DNA of 64,000 nt from Sulfuricaulis sp. (lineage in GTDB: Bacteria > Pseudomonadota > Gammaproteobacteria > Acidiferrobacterales > Sulfurifustaceae), in NCBI RefSeq assembly GCF_024653915.1, contig NZ_JANLGY010000005.1, positions 157,305 through 221,304 on the forward strand, in the 5' to 3' direction. The translations under genes and the position numbers were made by a program. Shown one piece after another: positions 10,622 through 19,999 of this stretch (its first letter is position 1; each line of letters begins with the position of its first letter). The notes beneath the pieces are model-generated. The model searched no databases, was not told where the DNA came from, and worked only from the letters and a program-made list of their open reading frames with translations.

Positions 10622-11419
10622 ATGCCATTCGAATCCGGCCATGTCGATTTACTCCTTCAGTACGTCCTGCTGCTCGCCGGGGCGAAAGACAAGCAAGCCG
10701 ACCGTCAGCTCGGCCCGATTCACCTGATCAAGTATGTTTATCTGGCCGACCTGGTCTATGCTCGGCGCAATCAGGGAAAAATCTTTACCAACGCCCCTTG
10801 GCAGTTCGACAAGTTCGGCCCCTGGTCCCAAGAGGTGCACGAACGTATCGAGCCGGCGCTCACCGAAATTGGCGCAGTCAAAAAAACACTCCCCGGCAAA
10901 ACCGGGGACAAGGACGATTCGATGCGTTGGTCCTTGAGAGAAGACCGATTATTACAGGAAAGGGAATGGAAACTTCCAACCGATATCACTCTGTACATGA
11001 AGCGTTTTGTCGACCGGTTTGGACAGGATATACCCGGCCTGCTGGATCACGTCTATAGCACCAAGCCGATGCTGTCGGCCGCACCGAATGAGCCTCTGGA
11101 CTTTTCCCTGGCGGTAGAAGAGGCGCCAAGCGCAGAGCCTGAAGCGCGACCTTTGATGATGGACAACCTCTCCGAGAAGAGAAAGAAAAAATTAAAAGAA
11201 AGGATGCAGGCGCTGCAAGAGAAACAAAAAAGCCGCAAACCAAAAGCGCTCAGGCTGGTACCCCTGGTAAAAAATCCCCGGGTCGACAAGGCTTACGAAG
11301 AGGGTATCGCCTGGCTTGACGTTCTTGCTGGACAGCCATTAACACCTGGCGAAAAAACAGCCGAATTTTCGGACGAAGTATGGCAATCATCTACCAGAAA
11401 GGGCGGCAATGTTTCCTGA
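10622..11419 (+). CDS. Panacea (DUF4065)-like protein, candidate antitoxin
   Basis: A 265-residue soluble protein. Residues of about 10-80 read LGPIHLIKYVYLADLVYAR and later DKFGPWSQEVHERI, which match the pattern of the Panacea (SocA/DUF4065) domain: a helical pair, a hydrophobic ladder and a conserved xGPxS turn. A Lys/Arg-rich helix (KRKKKLKERMQALQEKQKSRK around 190-210) and a variable tail follow. Panacea proteins are known as versatile antitoxins that neutralise partners encoded next to them. The next gene overlaps this one by 11 bases, as in toxin-antitoxin operons. The TATAAT at 10566-10571 may be its promoter. The domain call is by eye. Confidence 0.55.
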   Translation: MPFESGHVDLLLQYVLLLAGAKDKQADRQLGPIHLIKYVYLADLVYARRNQGKIFTNAPWQFDKFGPWSQEVHERIEPALTEIGAVKKTLPGKTGDKDDSMRWSLREDRLLQEREWKLPTDITLYMKRFVDRFGQDIPGLLDHVYSTKPMLSAAPNEPLDFSLAVEEAPSAEPEARPLMMDNLSEKRKKKLKERMQALQEKQKSRKPKALRLVPLVKNPRVDKAYEEGIAWLDVLAGQPLTPGEKTAEFSDEVWQSSTRKGGNVS

Positions 11420-12161
11420 CGACTGCATTCAATCGATTATTGGATCCGCCAATTGGTGGACCAAGAACAATGAGAAAAAACTCTGTCGGGGTGCGTTGAT
11501 CATTGCCTTCGCGCCCCACGTGGACCAGGTTCCTTATGCGCTGGAGCCAGTAGGACGAACGGACGCCAGTCGGCATGACAGCGCCATCCTTCGAGTGGTC
11601 CCCCTCAGCGTCAATCAGCCGCCCGGGAAAACCGATCTGCCCGTCGCTGCCATGCCGCATTCAGACGGGGAGGTTTGGGCAGCCTATCGGGCCAAGAAGC
11701 GACCCTGTCTGGTCATTGGTTCCACTAATCCAGCGGTAGACCAGGCGCTGACCGGGGGAATGCCGAAGAATTCCACCTCACCCACGGTATTGGTGGCGCC
11801 TTATTATGGCGTGGACAAAGATAGTCGGCGCGCGGGTTATCAGCCCGATTTCGTCGAACGCGTCCGGCATTGCGAATATCCTCAATTCGTTTGGGATCGC
11901 CTGCCGATTGGTGGCGGTCCCGACGAGTCGATTCTCCGGCTGGATCACCTGCAGCCGATCGGCGCGCTCAACAATTCGTACAAACTATCCGAGTTCAAAC
12001 TCAGCGATGATGCGCTCAAGATCATCGATGAATTGGTTCATTGGCTGATTTGGGGAAAAGTTGATGCGGACGGTTTAATTGCGTTGTATCGACAAGAAAT
12101 CGAAGCCACATTCGCTTCAAAGGCGGATGTCGGCGCAAACGTGCCGAGCCTGCCGGTATGA
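11409..12161 (+). CDS. Unknown protein with MazF/PemK-like features, candidate toxin partner
   Basis: I do not recognise the full protein (250 residues). Its central part has KKRPCLVIGSTN, then PTVLVAPYYGVDKD and LRLDHLQPIGALN, the order of strands seen in MazF/PemK-type SH3-like barrel RNases, though the spacing is wider than in classical MazF. The N-terminal third (ALIIAFAPHVDQVPYALEPV) is not familiar. It overlaps the Panacea-like gene by 11 bases, so the two are translationally coupled. A toxin-antitoxin role is an inference from the pairing; there are no transposase genes nearby. Confidence 0.45.
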   Translation: MFPDDCIQSIIGSANWWTKNNEKKLCRGALIIAFAPHVDQVPYALEPVGRTDASRHDSAILRVVPLSVNQPPGKTDLPVAAMPHSDGEVWAAYRAKKRPCLVIGSTNPAVDQALTGGMPKNSTSPTVLVAPYYGVDKDSRRAGYQPDFVERVRHCEYPQFVWDRLPIGGGPDESILRLDHLQPIGALNNSYKLSEFKLSDDALKIIDELVHWLIWGKVDADGLIALYRQEIEATFASKADVGANVPSLPV

Positions 12162-12212
12162 TCCGCGCACGAATCGCCGGCTGAACCCTTTCTAACTAAC
12201 GGACTCCTTAAC

Positions 12213-13235
12213 ATGATGAGTATCGGCACACCGCTGATGTGGATGCTGTTCGCGGCCTTCGTGGTCGTGGCGCTGCTGGTCGATTTCCTCGCCATGAACA
12301 AGCAGGGCGCGCACAAGGTCTCGATGGGCGAGGCCGCGGTATGGTCGCTGATCTGGGTCGCGGTGTCGTTCGTGTTCGTCGGCCTGCTGTGGTGGTACCT
12401 CGGCGGCCTGGGCGGCGACGAAGCAGCGCGTGGCATGGCCAACGTCAAGGCGCTTGAGTTCGTCACCGGCTACCTCGTCGAGAAGGCGCTGGCGGTGGAC
12501 AACATCTTCGTGTTCCTGCTGGTGTTCACCTATTTCGCGGTGCCGGGGGAATTCCAGAAGCGCGTGCTGATGGTCGGCATCCTCGGTGCGCTGGTATTGC
12601 GCGCGCTCATGATCTTCGGCGGCGCCTGGCTGATCGCACGCTTTGACTGGGTGCTGTACCTGTTCGGCGCGTTCCTGGTGTTCACCGGCATCAAGATGTG
12701 GTGGGCCGCCGGGCAAGAGCCGGATCTGGAATCGAACCCGGCGCTGAAGTGGATCCGCCGTCACATGCGCATATCGCCGGACCTGGACGGCGAGAAGTTC
12801 TTCACACGCCTCGACGGCGCCAGAGTGGCCACGCCGCTGTTCGTGGTGATCCTGCTGATCGGGATTGTCGATGTCGTGTTCGCCGTGGATTCCATCCCGG
12901 CGATTTTCGCGATCACCACCGACCCGTTCATCGTCCTGACATCGAATGTCTTCGCCATCCTCGGCCTGCGCGCGATGTACTTCCTGCTCGCCGGCATGCA
13001 CGAGAAATTTCATCTGCTCAGCTACGGCCTGGCGATTGTGCTGATCCTGATCGGCGGCAAGATGCTGCTGGTCGACATTTATCATGTCCCGGTGGCCTGG
13101 TCACTGGTGGCCACGGTCGTCGTGCTGGCCGCGACCATGGTGCTGTCGCTCTACATCCCGGTCAAGGGTTACACGGGCAGTGCTTACCCCTTCAAGGCCA
13201 AGCACGACAAGGGCGGGGACAAGGCGAAGAAATAG
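12213..13235 (+). CDS. TerC/Alx-family integral membrane protein
   Basis: A 340-residue inner membrane protein with about nine hydrophobic segments. The family motifs ALAVDNIFVFLLVF (near residue 90) and DVVFAVDSIPAIFAIT (near 220) are present; their Asp residues are thought to carry metal ions. TerC/Alx proteins export manganese or help load metals onto exported proteins. Only about 50 bases separate it from the candidate toxin gene, and no yybP-ykoY-type manganese riboswitch is visible there. Length matches the long Alx-like branch. Confidence 0.9.
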   Translation: MMSIGTPLMWMLFAAFVVVALLVDFLAMNKQGAHKVSMGEAAVWSLIWVAVSFVFVGLLWWYLGGLGGDEAARGMANVKALEFVTGYLVEKALAVDNIFVFLLVFTYFAVPGEFQKRVLMVGILGALVLRALMIFGGAWLIARFDWVLYLFGAFLVFTGIKMWWAAGQEPDLESNPALKWIRRHMRISPDLDGEKFFTRLDGARVATPLFVVILLIGIVDVVFAVDSIPAIFAITTDPFIVLTSNVFAILGLRAMYFLLAGMHEKFHLLSYGLAIVLILIGGKMLLVDIYHVPVAWSLVATVVVLAATMVLSLYIPVKGYTGSAYPFKAKHDKGGDKAKK

Positions 13236-13444
13236 GACTTATCCCAAAAATTGGTTCCCTCCCCCTTGACGGGGGGTGCGCCGCGGATCGGCGCGCCCTG
13301 GGTGGGAAACAGGGTGGGGGTGAGAAATTCCACCGGAAAATTCGGTGTCGTGCCAAACCTCATTTCCCCCTCCCCCTAACCCCCTCCCGCGAGGGGAGGG
13401 GGAAATAATTTTGAGGCAGCCTCTTGATCGGAGTCAGCTCAGTA
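13236..13444. repeat. Palindrome-rich intergenic stretch
   Basis: No gene is seen. The region is packed with C- and G-tracts and short dyads, including ccctccccc/ggggggtg near 13260, caccg-gaaaatt-cggtg near 13331 and cccctc-ccgc-gagggg near 13382. The motif ggcgcgccctgg also appears in the hairpin array at 54905-54930. This looks like stacked intergenic repeats. Confidence 0.5.
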
Positions 13445-13954
13445 ATGAAAAAATTATTCATGGTTCTCACCTTGCTCCTCACCGCCTGCGTCGGCATCCC
13501 CAAAGGCGTCCAGCCCGTCGGGAATTTCAAACTCGACCGCTACCTCGGCAAGTGGTACGAAATCGCGCGGCGGGATCATCGTTTCGAACGCGGCCTCAGC
13601 CGGATAACGGCCGAGTACAGCCTGCGCGACGATGGCGGCGTGCGGGTGCTGAACCGCGGCTATTCCGCGGAAGACAAGGAATGGAAAGAAGCCGAGGGCA
13701 AGGCCTATTTCGTGGAAGGTGCCGACAAGGGTTATCTGAAGGTTTCCTTCTTCTGGTTGTTTTACGGGTCCTATGTCGTGTTCGAGCTCGACCACGAGCA
13801 TTATCAATACGCGCTGGTGTCCGGCCCCGACAAATCCTATTTATGGATTCTGTCCCGCACCCCGGAAATGAAACCGGACGTCAAAGACAAACTTATTGCC
13901 AAGGCGAATGCCTTGGGTTTTGATACCAGCAAGCTGATATTCGTGGATCATTAA
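13445..13954 (+). CDS. blc: Outer-membrane lipocalin Blc
   Basis: A 169-residue lipoprotein. The signal ends in LLTAC, a lipobox, so Cys16 is the lipidated residue and the mature part faces the periplasm. The lipocalin signature GKWYEIARRDHRFERG and the later WILSRTPEMKP segment match bacterial lipocalins of the Blc/apolipoprotein D type, which bind lysophospholipids or fatty acids and help maintain the envelope. GGAG at 13431 supports the ATG at 13445. It stands alone. Confidence 0.93.
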   Translation: MKKLFMVLTLLLTACVGIPKGVQPVGNFKLDRYLGKWYEIARRDHRFERGLSRITAEYSLRDDGGVRVLNRGYSAEDKEWKEAEGKAYFVEGADKGYLKVSFFWLFYGSYVVFELDHEHYQYALVSGPDKSYLWILSRTPEMKPDVKDKLIAKANALGFDTSKLIFVDH

Positions 13955-14040
13955 TACTTCTCCGCTAATAGTGTCCGTTAAAGTTTGGGAAGTCTGAAAG
14001 CAAAAACAATGGCAGCCGTGCAGCGAACGAGAAACAGAAT

Positions 14041-14583
14041 ATGCGCAAAGTAGCGTTTCTGGTGGTGTTGGTTGGAATACTGGGTGTCATTCTCCAGTAC
14101 AACTACGCGACTCCCGGTGAAAGCATCGTCGACAGGCTGAGAGCGAAAGCGGTCGTTCTGGATTTCGATCAGCTGAACCAGGAAGCGACCCCGGCGCAGA
14201 TCCAGGATTCATGGCACCATCTGCATTATACCTGCACTCCCGAGTATGGCCCGCTCGGTAATCATGTCTGTTGGGCGCCGATTTCCGATTTCAATACGGT
14301 TGAAGCGCGTATCATCGCGTTTTTCTTCCGTGACGGGCATTTATCCGTCGTGCGAGTGTCCTTTGCGCCCGAAAATCATCCAGAGATTTTTTCCTTGCTG
14401 GAGAAGCGCTTTGGTGATCACCGGGTGTTCGGAGCGAATCGGGATTCGTACGGGAACAACATCGTCGGCTGGATACGCCCAGCGGGTGTCGTGGCCGTGA
14501 ACGATCAGGTGGGGCCGAAACAGGAGGCTCTCATGCTTTGGTTATCCCGCGACCAGGTGCTCAAGAAGGGGCTTGGCATCTAG
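14041..14583 (+). CDS. Unknown membrane-anchored or secreted protein
   Basis: I do not recognise this 180-residue protein. Residues 3-20 (KVAFLVVLVGILGVILQY) form one hydrophobic segment, an uncleaved anchor or a signal peptide. The remainder is a mixed alpha/beta domain with two Cys residues (YTCTPEYGPLGNHVCW) that could form a disulfide outside the cytoplasm. It has no close operon partner. The duplicated fragment begins 34 bases after its stop. Confidence 0.6.
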   Translation: MRKVAFLVVLVGILGVILQYNYATPGESIVDRLRAKAVVLDFDQLNQEATPAQIQDSWHHLHYTCTPEYGPLGNHVCWAPISDFNTVEARIIAFFFRDGHLSVVRVSFAPENHPEIFSLLEKRFGDHRVFGANRDSYGNNIVGWIRPAGVVAVNDQVGPKQEALMLWLSRDQVLKKGLGI

Positions 14584-14616
14584 GGACCGGAAGATGAGGC
14601 GGTAACACGAGCAGAC

Positions 14617-14902
14617 CAATAGGGTCAGGCTCGATTGAGCGATTGTTGTCTCAGACCCTAACTTTCCGATTTCACAGCCAGAACCGTCACTTCCCCCGTT
14701 CGCAGATTGACCCGGAAGGATTTCCGCACGAACAGGAATCGACTGGTTTCCGCGCGGTATACATCGGCATCCGCGGTGGGATGCAACACGATCCAGTCGC
14801 TCGGGGACTTGGCGCTGACGTAACCGCTGCGCGCGTCGTCGAATACGGGGAGGCGGATGCGGCGTTCCTGGCCGCCGCGCGTGACGATCAGGTATTCGCG
14901 AT
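14617..14902 (-). pseudogene. Duplicated 3' fragment of the gene at 16942-17568
   Basis: About 286 bases here match 16901-17186 with few changes. On the minus strand they encode the last 80 or so residues of that protein (starting HREYL and running to the same end, KSES). The N-terminal membrane part is missing; upstream the frame continues into unrelated sequence up to 15011, without a membrane segment. It is best read as a truncated copy left by a segmental duplication. Confidence 0.8.
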
Positions 14903-15133
14903 GCAAAAACTGGGTCAGAGAGGGATTGTTTCTAATATTTAGAGTTAATTGCTCTCTGAGCCGGTTTTCGCGTTCGATTTTCCACCGATTTTCCAATGTT
15001 CGACAGCGCACGGACTCCCCCAGCGAATCCCCCTACTCTTGCACAATCATATCAAGCGCTGATATCTCGCCACACCAGATCCTCCATGACAGTCCATGGC
15101 CCCTCACTCCCCAATCACATGAAAGGCATCATC

Positions 15134-15376
15134 ATGAAAAATTCAGTACTCTTAATTGCGCTCGTCACCGCGCTCGGCCTGACCGCCTGCGAAAAACGCA
15201 CCGTGGTCAACACGACTCCGGCAGTCGTTACCGTACCAGGCCCTGCAGGTCCGCAAGGTGCCACCGGTTCGAAAGGTGTGACGGGCAGTCAAGGCTACAC
15301 CGGTAACACCGGCGATACCGGCAAAACCGGCGGTGACACCATCGTGGTAGTACCGCCACCCGCGGCGGAGAAATAA
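15134..15376 (+). CDS. Small collagen-like lipoprotein
   Basis: An 80-residue lipoprotein. Its signal ends in LGLTAC, so Cys19 is lipidated. Residues of about 37-67 are eleven Gly-X-Y triplets (GPAGPQGATGSKGVTGSQG and on), a collagen-like repeat rich in Thr, followed by a hydrophobic and Pro-rich tail. Bacterial collagen-like segments form triple helices and occur on surface proteins. The ATG at 15134 has a GAAAGG site 8 bases before. Function is unknown. Confidence 0.7.
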   Translation: MKNSVLLIALVTALGLTACEKRTVVNTTPAVVTVPGPAGPQGATGSKGVTGSQGYTGNTGDTGKTGGDTIVVVPPPAAEK

Positions 15377-15415
15377 TTGGGGACACGCTAACAAGAGAGT
15401 TAGGGCCCACCAATC

Positions 15416-15473
15416 GGGGTCAGGTCACAGATTCTGCATATATACGCGAAATCTGTGACCTGACCCCATTTTT
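15416..15473. repeat. 52-base perfect-arm palindrome with T-run
   Basis: Two 18-base arms, starting ggggtcaggtcacagatt (15416-15433) and ending in its exact reverse complement (15450-15467), surround a 16-base AT-rich loop, and a T-run follows. It can serve as a terminator for the collagen-like gene, but the long exact arms with the gggtcag core, also seen at the edges of the nearby duplication (14621, 16905), point to a REP- or MITE-like repeat. Confidence 0.8.
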
Positions 15474-15611
15474 TCACAAGATGGAAATGCCCAGCGCCAT
15501 AAGAAGCCAGTTAAAATAAGCTCCTTTTCAGAACACTTTTATCTTCAAGCGGTGCCATAAAGAAACAAATTCGAAACTTTTTCTCTGGTTGCTACGACAA
15601 AGACATGTCCG

Positions 15612-16874
15612 ATGAAACCGCTCAATTCGATCCTGTCCCTAATCATCGTTATCGCCCTGGTTATTTTATGTCAGCAAATTATTTCAAATTCAATCGCCAA
15701 TCAAAAAAACAAAAAAGATTATGCTGAACTCAACAATGTCAAATACGGTTTTCTCAGTGTTGATGAATGGAAAACAAGAATTATTCCGATTGTGGAAGAT
15801 GAAATCATTAAGCTGCATCTGTCTAAGGAAAATGAGCGGGTACTCAAAAAACATATCGAATCTCTGCTGAATACGCTCTTTGACAAGATCGACAAAAAAA
15901 TCAGAGAAGGGAACGCCGACACCTTAAAGGGCAGGACCGCACAATCCTTTATAGACACTTTTATCAAGCCGGATGATATTAAAAAAGGCATTCCTGAATA
16001 TGCGGATGCCGTCATTCTTGAGATAAAAAAACCGGAAACCAAACGTCAGATAAAGGGTGTACTGAACGAACAGCTTCAACAGTATGCTGACAAAACCTTC
16101 GATACACGGGATACTTCTGTACTGAACGACATCCTTTGGAGAACCAATTCTCAAAATATCGAAAGTGCGCGGATCAAGATCGATAGCGACATTTCAACTT
16201 TGAAGGACCGGATCGATAAGGAAACACTCCTGTTAATCACTCTGGGGGTGATGCTTTTCGCGATGTTTGGATTTAGCAAGCAACCCCTGTGCCCGTCTCA
16301 ATACATGCTCCTCATGTTGTCGCTCATTGTTTTGCTGATCGCGGGCGTAGCCACGCCCATGATCGACATGGAAGCGACAATCCCGCAGTTGAGTTTGGAA
16401 TTGATGGGGCAATCTATCCGTTTTGAGAACCAGGTATTATATTTCCAGAGCAAGAGCATTCTGGATGTATTTTGGATAATGATCACGCATAAGGCTATGC
16501 AGATGAAATTGGTGGGCGCCTTGCTGGTGACCTTCAGTATTATATTCCCCGTGTTAAAACTACTCTCCACATTGGGACATTATTATAATTATCGCCATGC
16601 AAGAAAAAACCCGGTGATTAAGTTTTTTGTCTTTAACTCCGGAAAATGGTCCATGGCAGATGTCATGGTGATTGCCATATTTATGGCTTATGTCGGGTTT
16701 AATGAGATTATTACCCACGAGTTCGGTAAATTAAAATCAGCGGGCCAGGAGCAAGAGCTGATGCTCATAACGACGAACGCCACATCCCTCCAGCCGGGGT
16801 TTTACCTGTTTCTCACTTACACCTTGTTAGCGTTATTTTTGTCAGGATTTCTGGCCAGAAAACCTCAGGCGTAA
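15612..16874 (+). CDS. PqiA-like membrane protein with extracytoplasmic domain
   Basis: A 420-residue membrane protein. After one N-terminal membrane segment comes a long charged helical region (about 25-205) and then four or more membrane segments. The C-terminal half resembles paraquat-inducible protein A: KLLSTLGHYYNYRH, then FNSGKWSMADVMVIAIFMAY, and a final pair of helices. PqiA proteins assist lipid transport across the envelope. The gene is clearly more AT-rich than its neighbours and uses codons such as ATA and AAA freely, which suggests arrival by transfer. It has no pqiB partner here. Confidence 0.65.
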   Translation: MKPLNSILSLIIVIALVILCQQIISNSIANQKNKKDYAELNNVKYGFLSVDEWKTRIIPIVEDEIIKLHLSKENERVLKKHIESLLNTLFDKIDKKIREGNADTLKGRTAQSFIDTFIKPDDIKKGIPEYADAVILEIKKPETKRQIKGVLNEQLQQYADKTFDTRDTSVLNDILWRTNSQNIESARIKIDSDISTLKDRIDKETLLLITLGVMLFAMFGFSKQPLCPSQYMLLMLSLIVLLIAGVATPMIDMEATIPQLSLELMGQSIRFENQVLYFQSKSILDVFWIMITHKAMQMKLVGALLVTFSIIFPVLKLLSTLGHYYNYRHARKNPVIKFFVFNSGKWSMADVMVIAIFMAYVGFNEIITHEFGKLKSAGQEQELMLITTNATSLQPGFYLFLTYTLLALFLSGFLARKPQA

Positions 16875-16900
16875 AGCGTTCGACTGCTGTTAAGTAGCAT

Positions 16901-17186
16901 CAATAGGGTCAGACTCGATTGAGCGATTGTTGTCTCAGGTCCTAACTTTCCGATTTCGAAGCCAGAACCGCCACTTCCCCCGTTCGCAGATTTACCCGGA
17001 AGGATTTCCGGACGAACAGGAACCGGCCGGTTTCCGCGCGGAATACATCGGCGTCCTCGGTGGGATGCAGCACGATCCAGTCGCCCGGGGACTTGGCGCT
17101 GACGTAACCGCTGCGCGCGTCGTCGAATACCGGCAGGCGGATGCGGCGTTCCTGGCCGCCGCGCGTGACGACCAGATATTCGCGGT
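16901..17186. repeat. Full-gene copy of the duplicated segment
   Basis: This segment matches 14617-14902 in the same orientation, beginning caatagggtcag in both copies. It covers the 3' end of the gene at 16942-17568 plus about 40 bases after its stop. Confidence 0.8.
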
Positions 17187-17568
17187 GGGTGACGGTGCCC
17201 GGATTATGCAGCTCCAGGCGGTAGGTCAGGTTCTGGCCATTGGCGTTGAGCGTCGCGGTGCCGCTGGTTTCAACTTCCGCCGAAGTGAAAGACGGGAACC
17301 ATTCGCCGTAGGCTTTGTGATGGGTCTTCCCCACATACCAGCCTGAACCGAGAATAATCGCCACGAGTACCACGGCGAGCCATTCGTTGTCTTTCCAGTA
17401 CGCGATAACAGCGACGATCACGGTGGCAATAGCGCTGAGAGCCAGGGTCGTCGCGATGACCGATTCCCCGAGCGCCAGTCCTTCGCGAAACCAGTCCGAC
17501 AGGTAACCCATCGCCGCCGCGACGGCGGCGACATAGAGCAGGGTGATGACGACGACGAATTTCCGCAT
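16942..17568 (-). CDS. Unknown membrane protein with a beta-rich C-terminal domain
   Basis: I do not recognise this 208-residue protein. Residues of about 3-85 contain three hydrophobic segments (KFVVVITLLYVAAVAAAMGY opens the first); the rest is a soluble, probably periplasmic, beta-rich domain with LTYRLELHNPGTVTHREYLV, like an immunoglobulin-type fold for small exported domains. Its last 80 residues also exist as a broken copy at 14617. The higA gene lies just upstream on the same strand, about 35 bases away. Confidence 0.65.
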   Translation of the reverse strand: MRKFVVVITLLYVAAVAAAMGYLSDWFREGLALGESVIATTLALSAIATVIVAVIAYWKDNEWLAVVLVAIILGSGWYVGKTHHKAYGEWFPSFTSAEVETSGTATLNANGQNLTYRLELHNPGTVTHREYLVVTRGGQERRIRLPVFDDARSGYVSAKSPGDWIVLHPTEDADVFRAETGRFLFVRKSFRVNLRTGEVAVLASKSES

Positions 17569-17602
17569 GCAAGCTTGGCGCTGCGATTTTTCGCCGTTGA
17601 GC

Positions 17603-17869
17603 TTATGCCGCCTTGCGGCGCTTCATGGCTTGATCGAGGTCATATGTTGCCTGCAAATTCATCCAGAGCTTCGCGGAGGTACCCAACGCCTTGGCCAGGT
17701 CCAACGCCGCTTCGGCCGTAATGCCGCGCTTGCCCTTGATGAGTTCGTTCAGACGCGCGCGGGTCCAGCCCAGTTTCTTGGCAAACGCCAACTGGGTGAT
17801 GCCCGCGGGATTGAGAAACTCCTCCAGGAGGATTTCGCCGGGGTGAAACGGATTCTTGGGCTGTTTCAT
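17603..17869 (-). CDS. higA: HigA-type antitoxin (XRE helix-turn-helix)
   Basis: An 88-residue DNA-binding antitoxin. HPGEILLEEFLNPAGITQ and LAFAKKLGWTRARLNELIKG form the helix-turn-helix of the HigA/VapI group. It follows higB by 24 bases; toxin-first order is the hallmark of higBA. HigA binds HigB to block it and represses the operon by binding its operator, which is probably the dyad at 18194-18212. Confidence 0.92.
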   Translation of the reverse strand: MKQPKNPFHPGEILLEEFLNPAGITQLAFAKKLGWTRARLNELIKGKRGITAEAALDLAKALGTSAKLWMNLQATYDLDQAMKRRKAA

Positions 17870-17893
17870 GATTAAGGACTCCTGCGCGCGCGA

Positions 17894-18184
17894 TTAGTGA
17901 TAATCGACAACTTGAACATCTTTGGCGTTGCCACCCTCCCACCGGAACAGAATGCGCCACTGGTCGTTGATCCGGATCGAGTAGTAACCAGCGAGTCGTC
18001 CTTTCTTTGGCTCCAACCGGTTTCCGGGCGGAGTTCGCAGGTCCATGAGTTCGGCGGCATCATGCAGGTACAACAGTTTGCGTCGTGCGACCCGTTTCAG
18101 CTCGGGAGAAAAGTGGCGCACCTCTTTCGAGGCTCTGTCAAAGAACAAATCTTCGGCAAGCCGATTGCCAAAACTCTCGATCAT
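17894..18184 (-). CDS. higB: HigB-type toxin (RelE fold mRNA interferase)
   Basis: A 96-residue protein of the RelE/HigB superfamily. It opens MIESFGNRLAEDLFFDR and ends with GYYSIRINDQWRILFRWEGG, the core strands with the Arg residues that cut mRNA on the ribosome. The TPPGNRLEPKKG segment is also typical. It is the first gene of the two-gene operon with higA. Confidence 0.93.
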   Translation of the reverse strand: MIESFGNRLAEDLFFDRASKEVRHFSPELKRVARRKLLYLHDAAELMDLRTPPGNRLEPKKGRLAGYYSIRINDQWRILFRWEGGNAKDVQVVDYH

Positions 18185-18193
18185 TGTTCTGAT

Positions 18194-18212
18194 GTTATCA
18201 TATATCGATAAC
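18194..18212. promoter_or_regulatory. Dyad operator upstream of higB
   Basis: gttatc at 18194 and gataac at 18207 are exact inverted repeats with a 7-base AT-rich spacer, within 10-30 bases of the higB start. HigA-type repressors bind such sites to control their own operon. Confidence 0.6.
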
Positions 18213-18274
18213 TTTGCAAGTCGTGATTTCTTGTGAAGCTGCTTGCTGGAAGTTCAACGAAGTTCGAAGGTTAC

Positions 18275-19059
18275 TCAGCTTTTTAACCGATAGCCGGTCC
18301 GGAAGATCAGCCACACCAGCCCGAGGCAGAGCAGGAAGAAAATCGACGTCGCTGCCAGGCTGATGCCCACACCCACGTCGGCGCTGCCGTAGAAACTCCA
18401 GCGGAAACCGCTGATGACGTAGACGATCGGGTTGAACAGGCTGAATGTGCGCCAAGCTCCCGGCAACATGTCGATCGAATAGAACACGCCGCCGAGGAAG
18501 GTCAGGGGCGTGAGGATCAGCATCGGCACGAACTGGAGCTGTTCGAAGCCCTTGGCCCAGATGCCGACGCAGAAGCCGAACAGGCTGAAGGTGACGGCGA
18601 CCAGCAGCAGAAACCCGACCATCCAGAACGGGTGCATGATATGGATCGGCACGAACAGGTTCGCGGTCGCGAGGATGATCAGCCCGATCAGGATCGATTT
18701 GGTCGCCGCCGCGCCGACGTAGGCGAGCACGATCTCGAACGCCGATACCGGCGCGGACAGGATCTCGTAGATAGTGCCCGTGAACCGTGGCATGTGGATG
18801 CCGAAGGAGGCGTTGCTCACGCTCTCGGTGAACAGCGACAGCATGATCAACCCCGGCACGATGAAGGAGCCGTAGTGGATGCCGTCGACATCGCCCATGC
18901 GTGAGCCGATGGCGGCGCCGAATACGACGAAGTAAAGCGAGGTGGTGATCACCGGCGTCACCAAGCTCTGCCAGATGGTGCGCTTGAAGCGGGCCATTTC
19001 GAACTTGTAAATGGCGAGAATCGCGTGGTAATTGAATTTCAGGGTTTGGGTCGTGGTGT

Positions 19060-19063
<4 letters not shown>
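18275..19063 (-). CDS. ABC-2 type transporter permease
   Basis: A 262-residue inner membrane protein with six hydrophobic segments, of the ABC-2 permease family (YadH-like). [20 protein letters not shown] near the N terminus and [18 protein letters not shown] near residue 190 are family signatures. Its start overlaps the stop of the ATPase gene by four bases, so the two are coupled and form one exporter. The substrate is unknown; related pairs move polysaccharides, lipids or drugs. Confidence 0.92.
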
Positions 19064-19986
<923 letters not shown>

Positions 19987-19999
19987 GGGCGTGCTGACT

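Noticed and set aside
12162..12212. Manganese riboswitch (yybP-ykoY type) before the TerC gene
   Set aside because: The gap is only about 50 bases and shows none of the conserved loops.
12192..13085. A 297-codon minus-strand open frame
   Set aside because: Opposite to TerC, whose membrane helices and motifs are clear; the shadow is charged and low in complexity.
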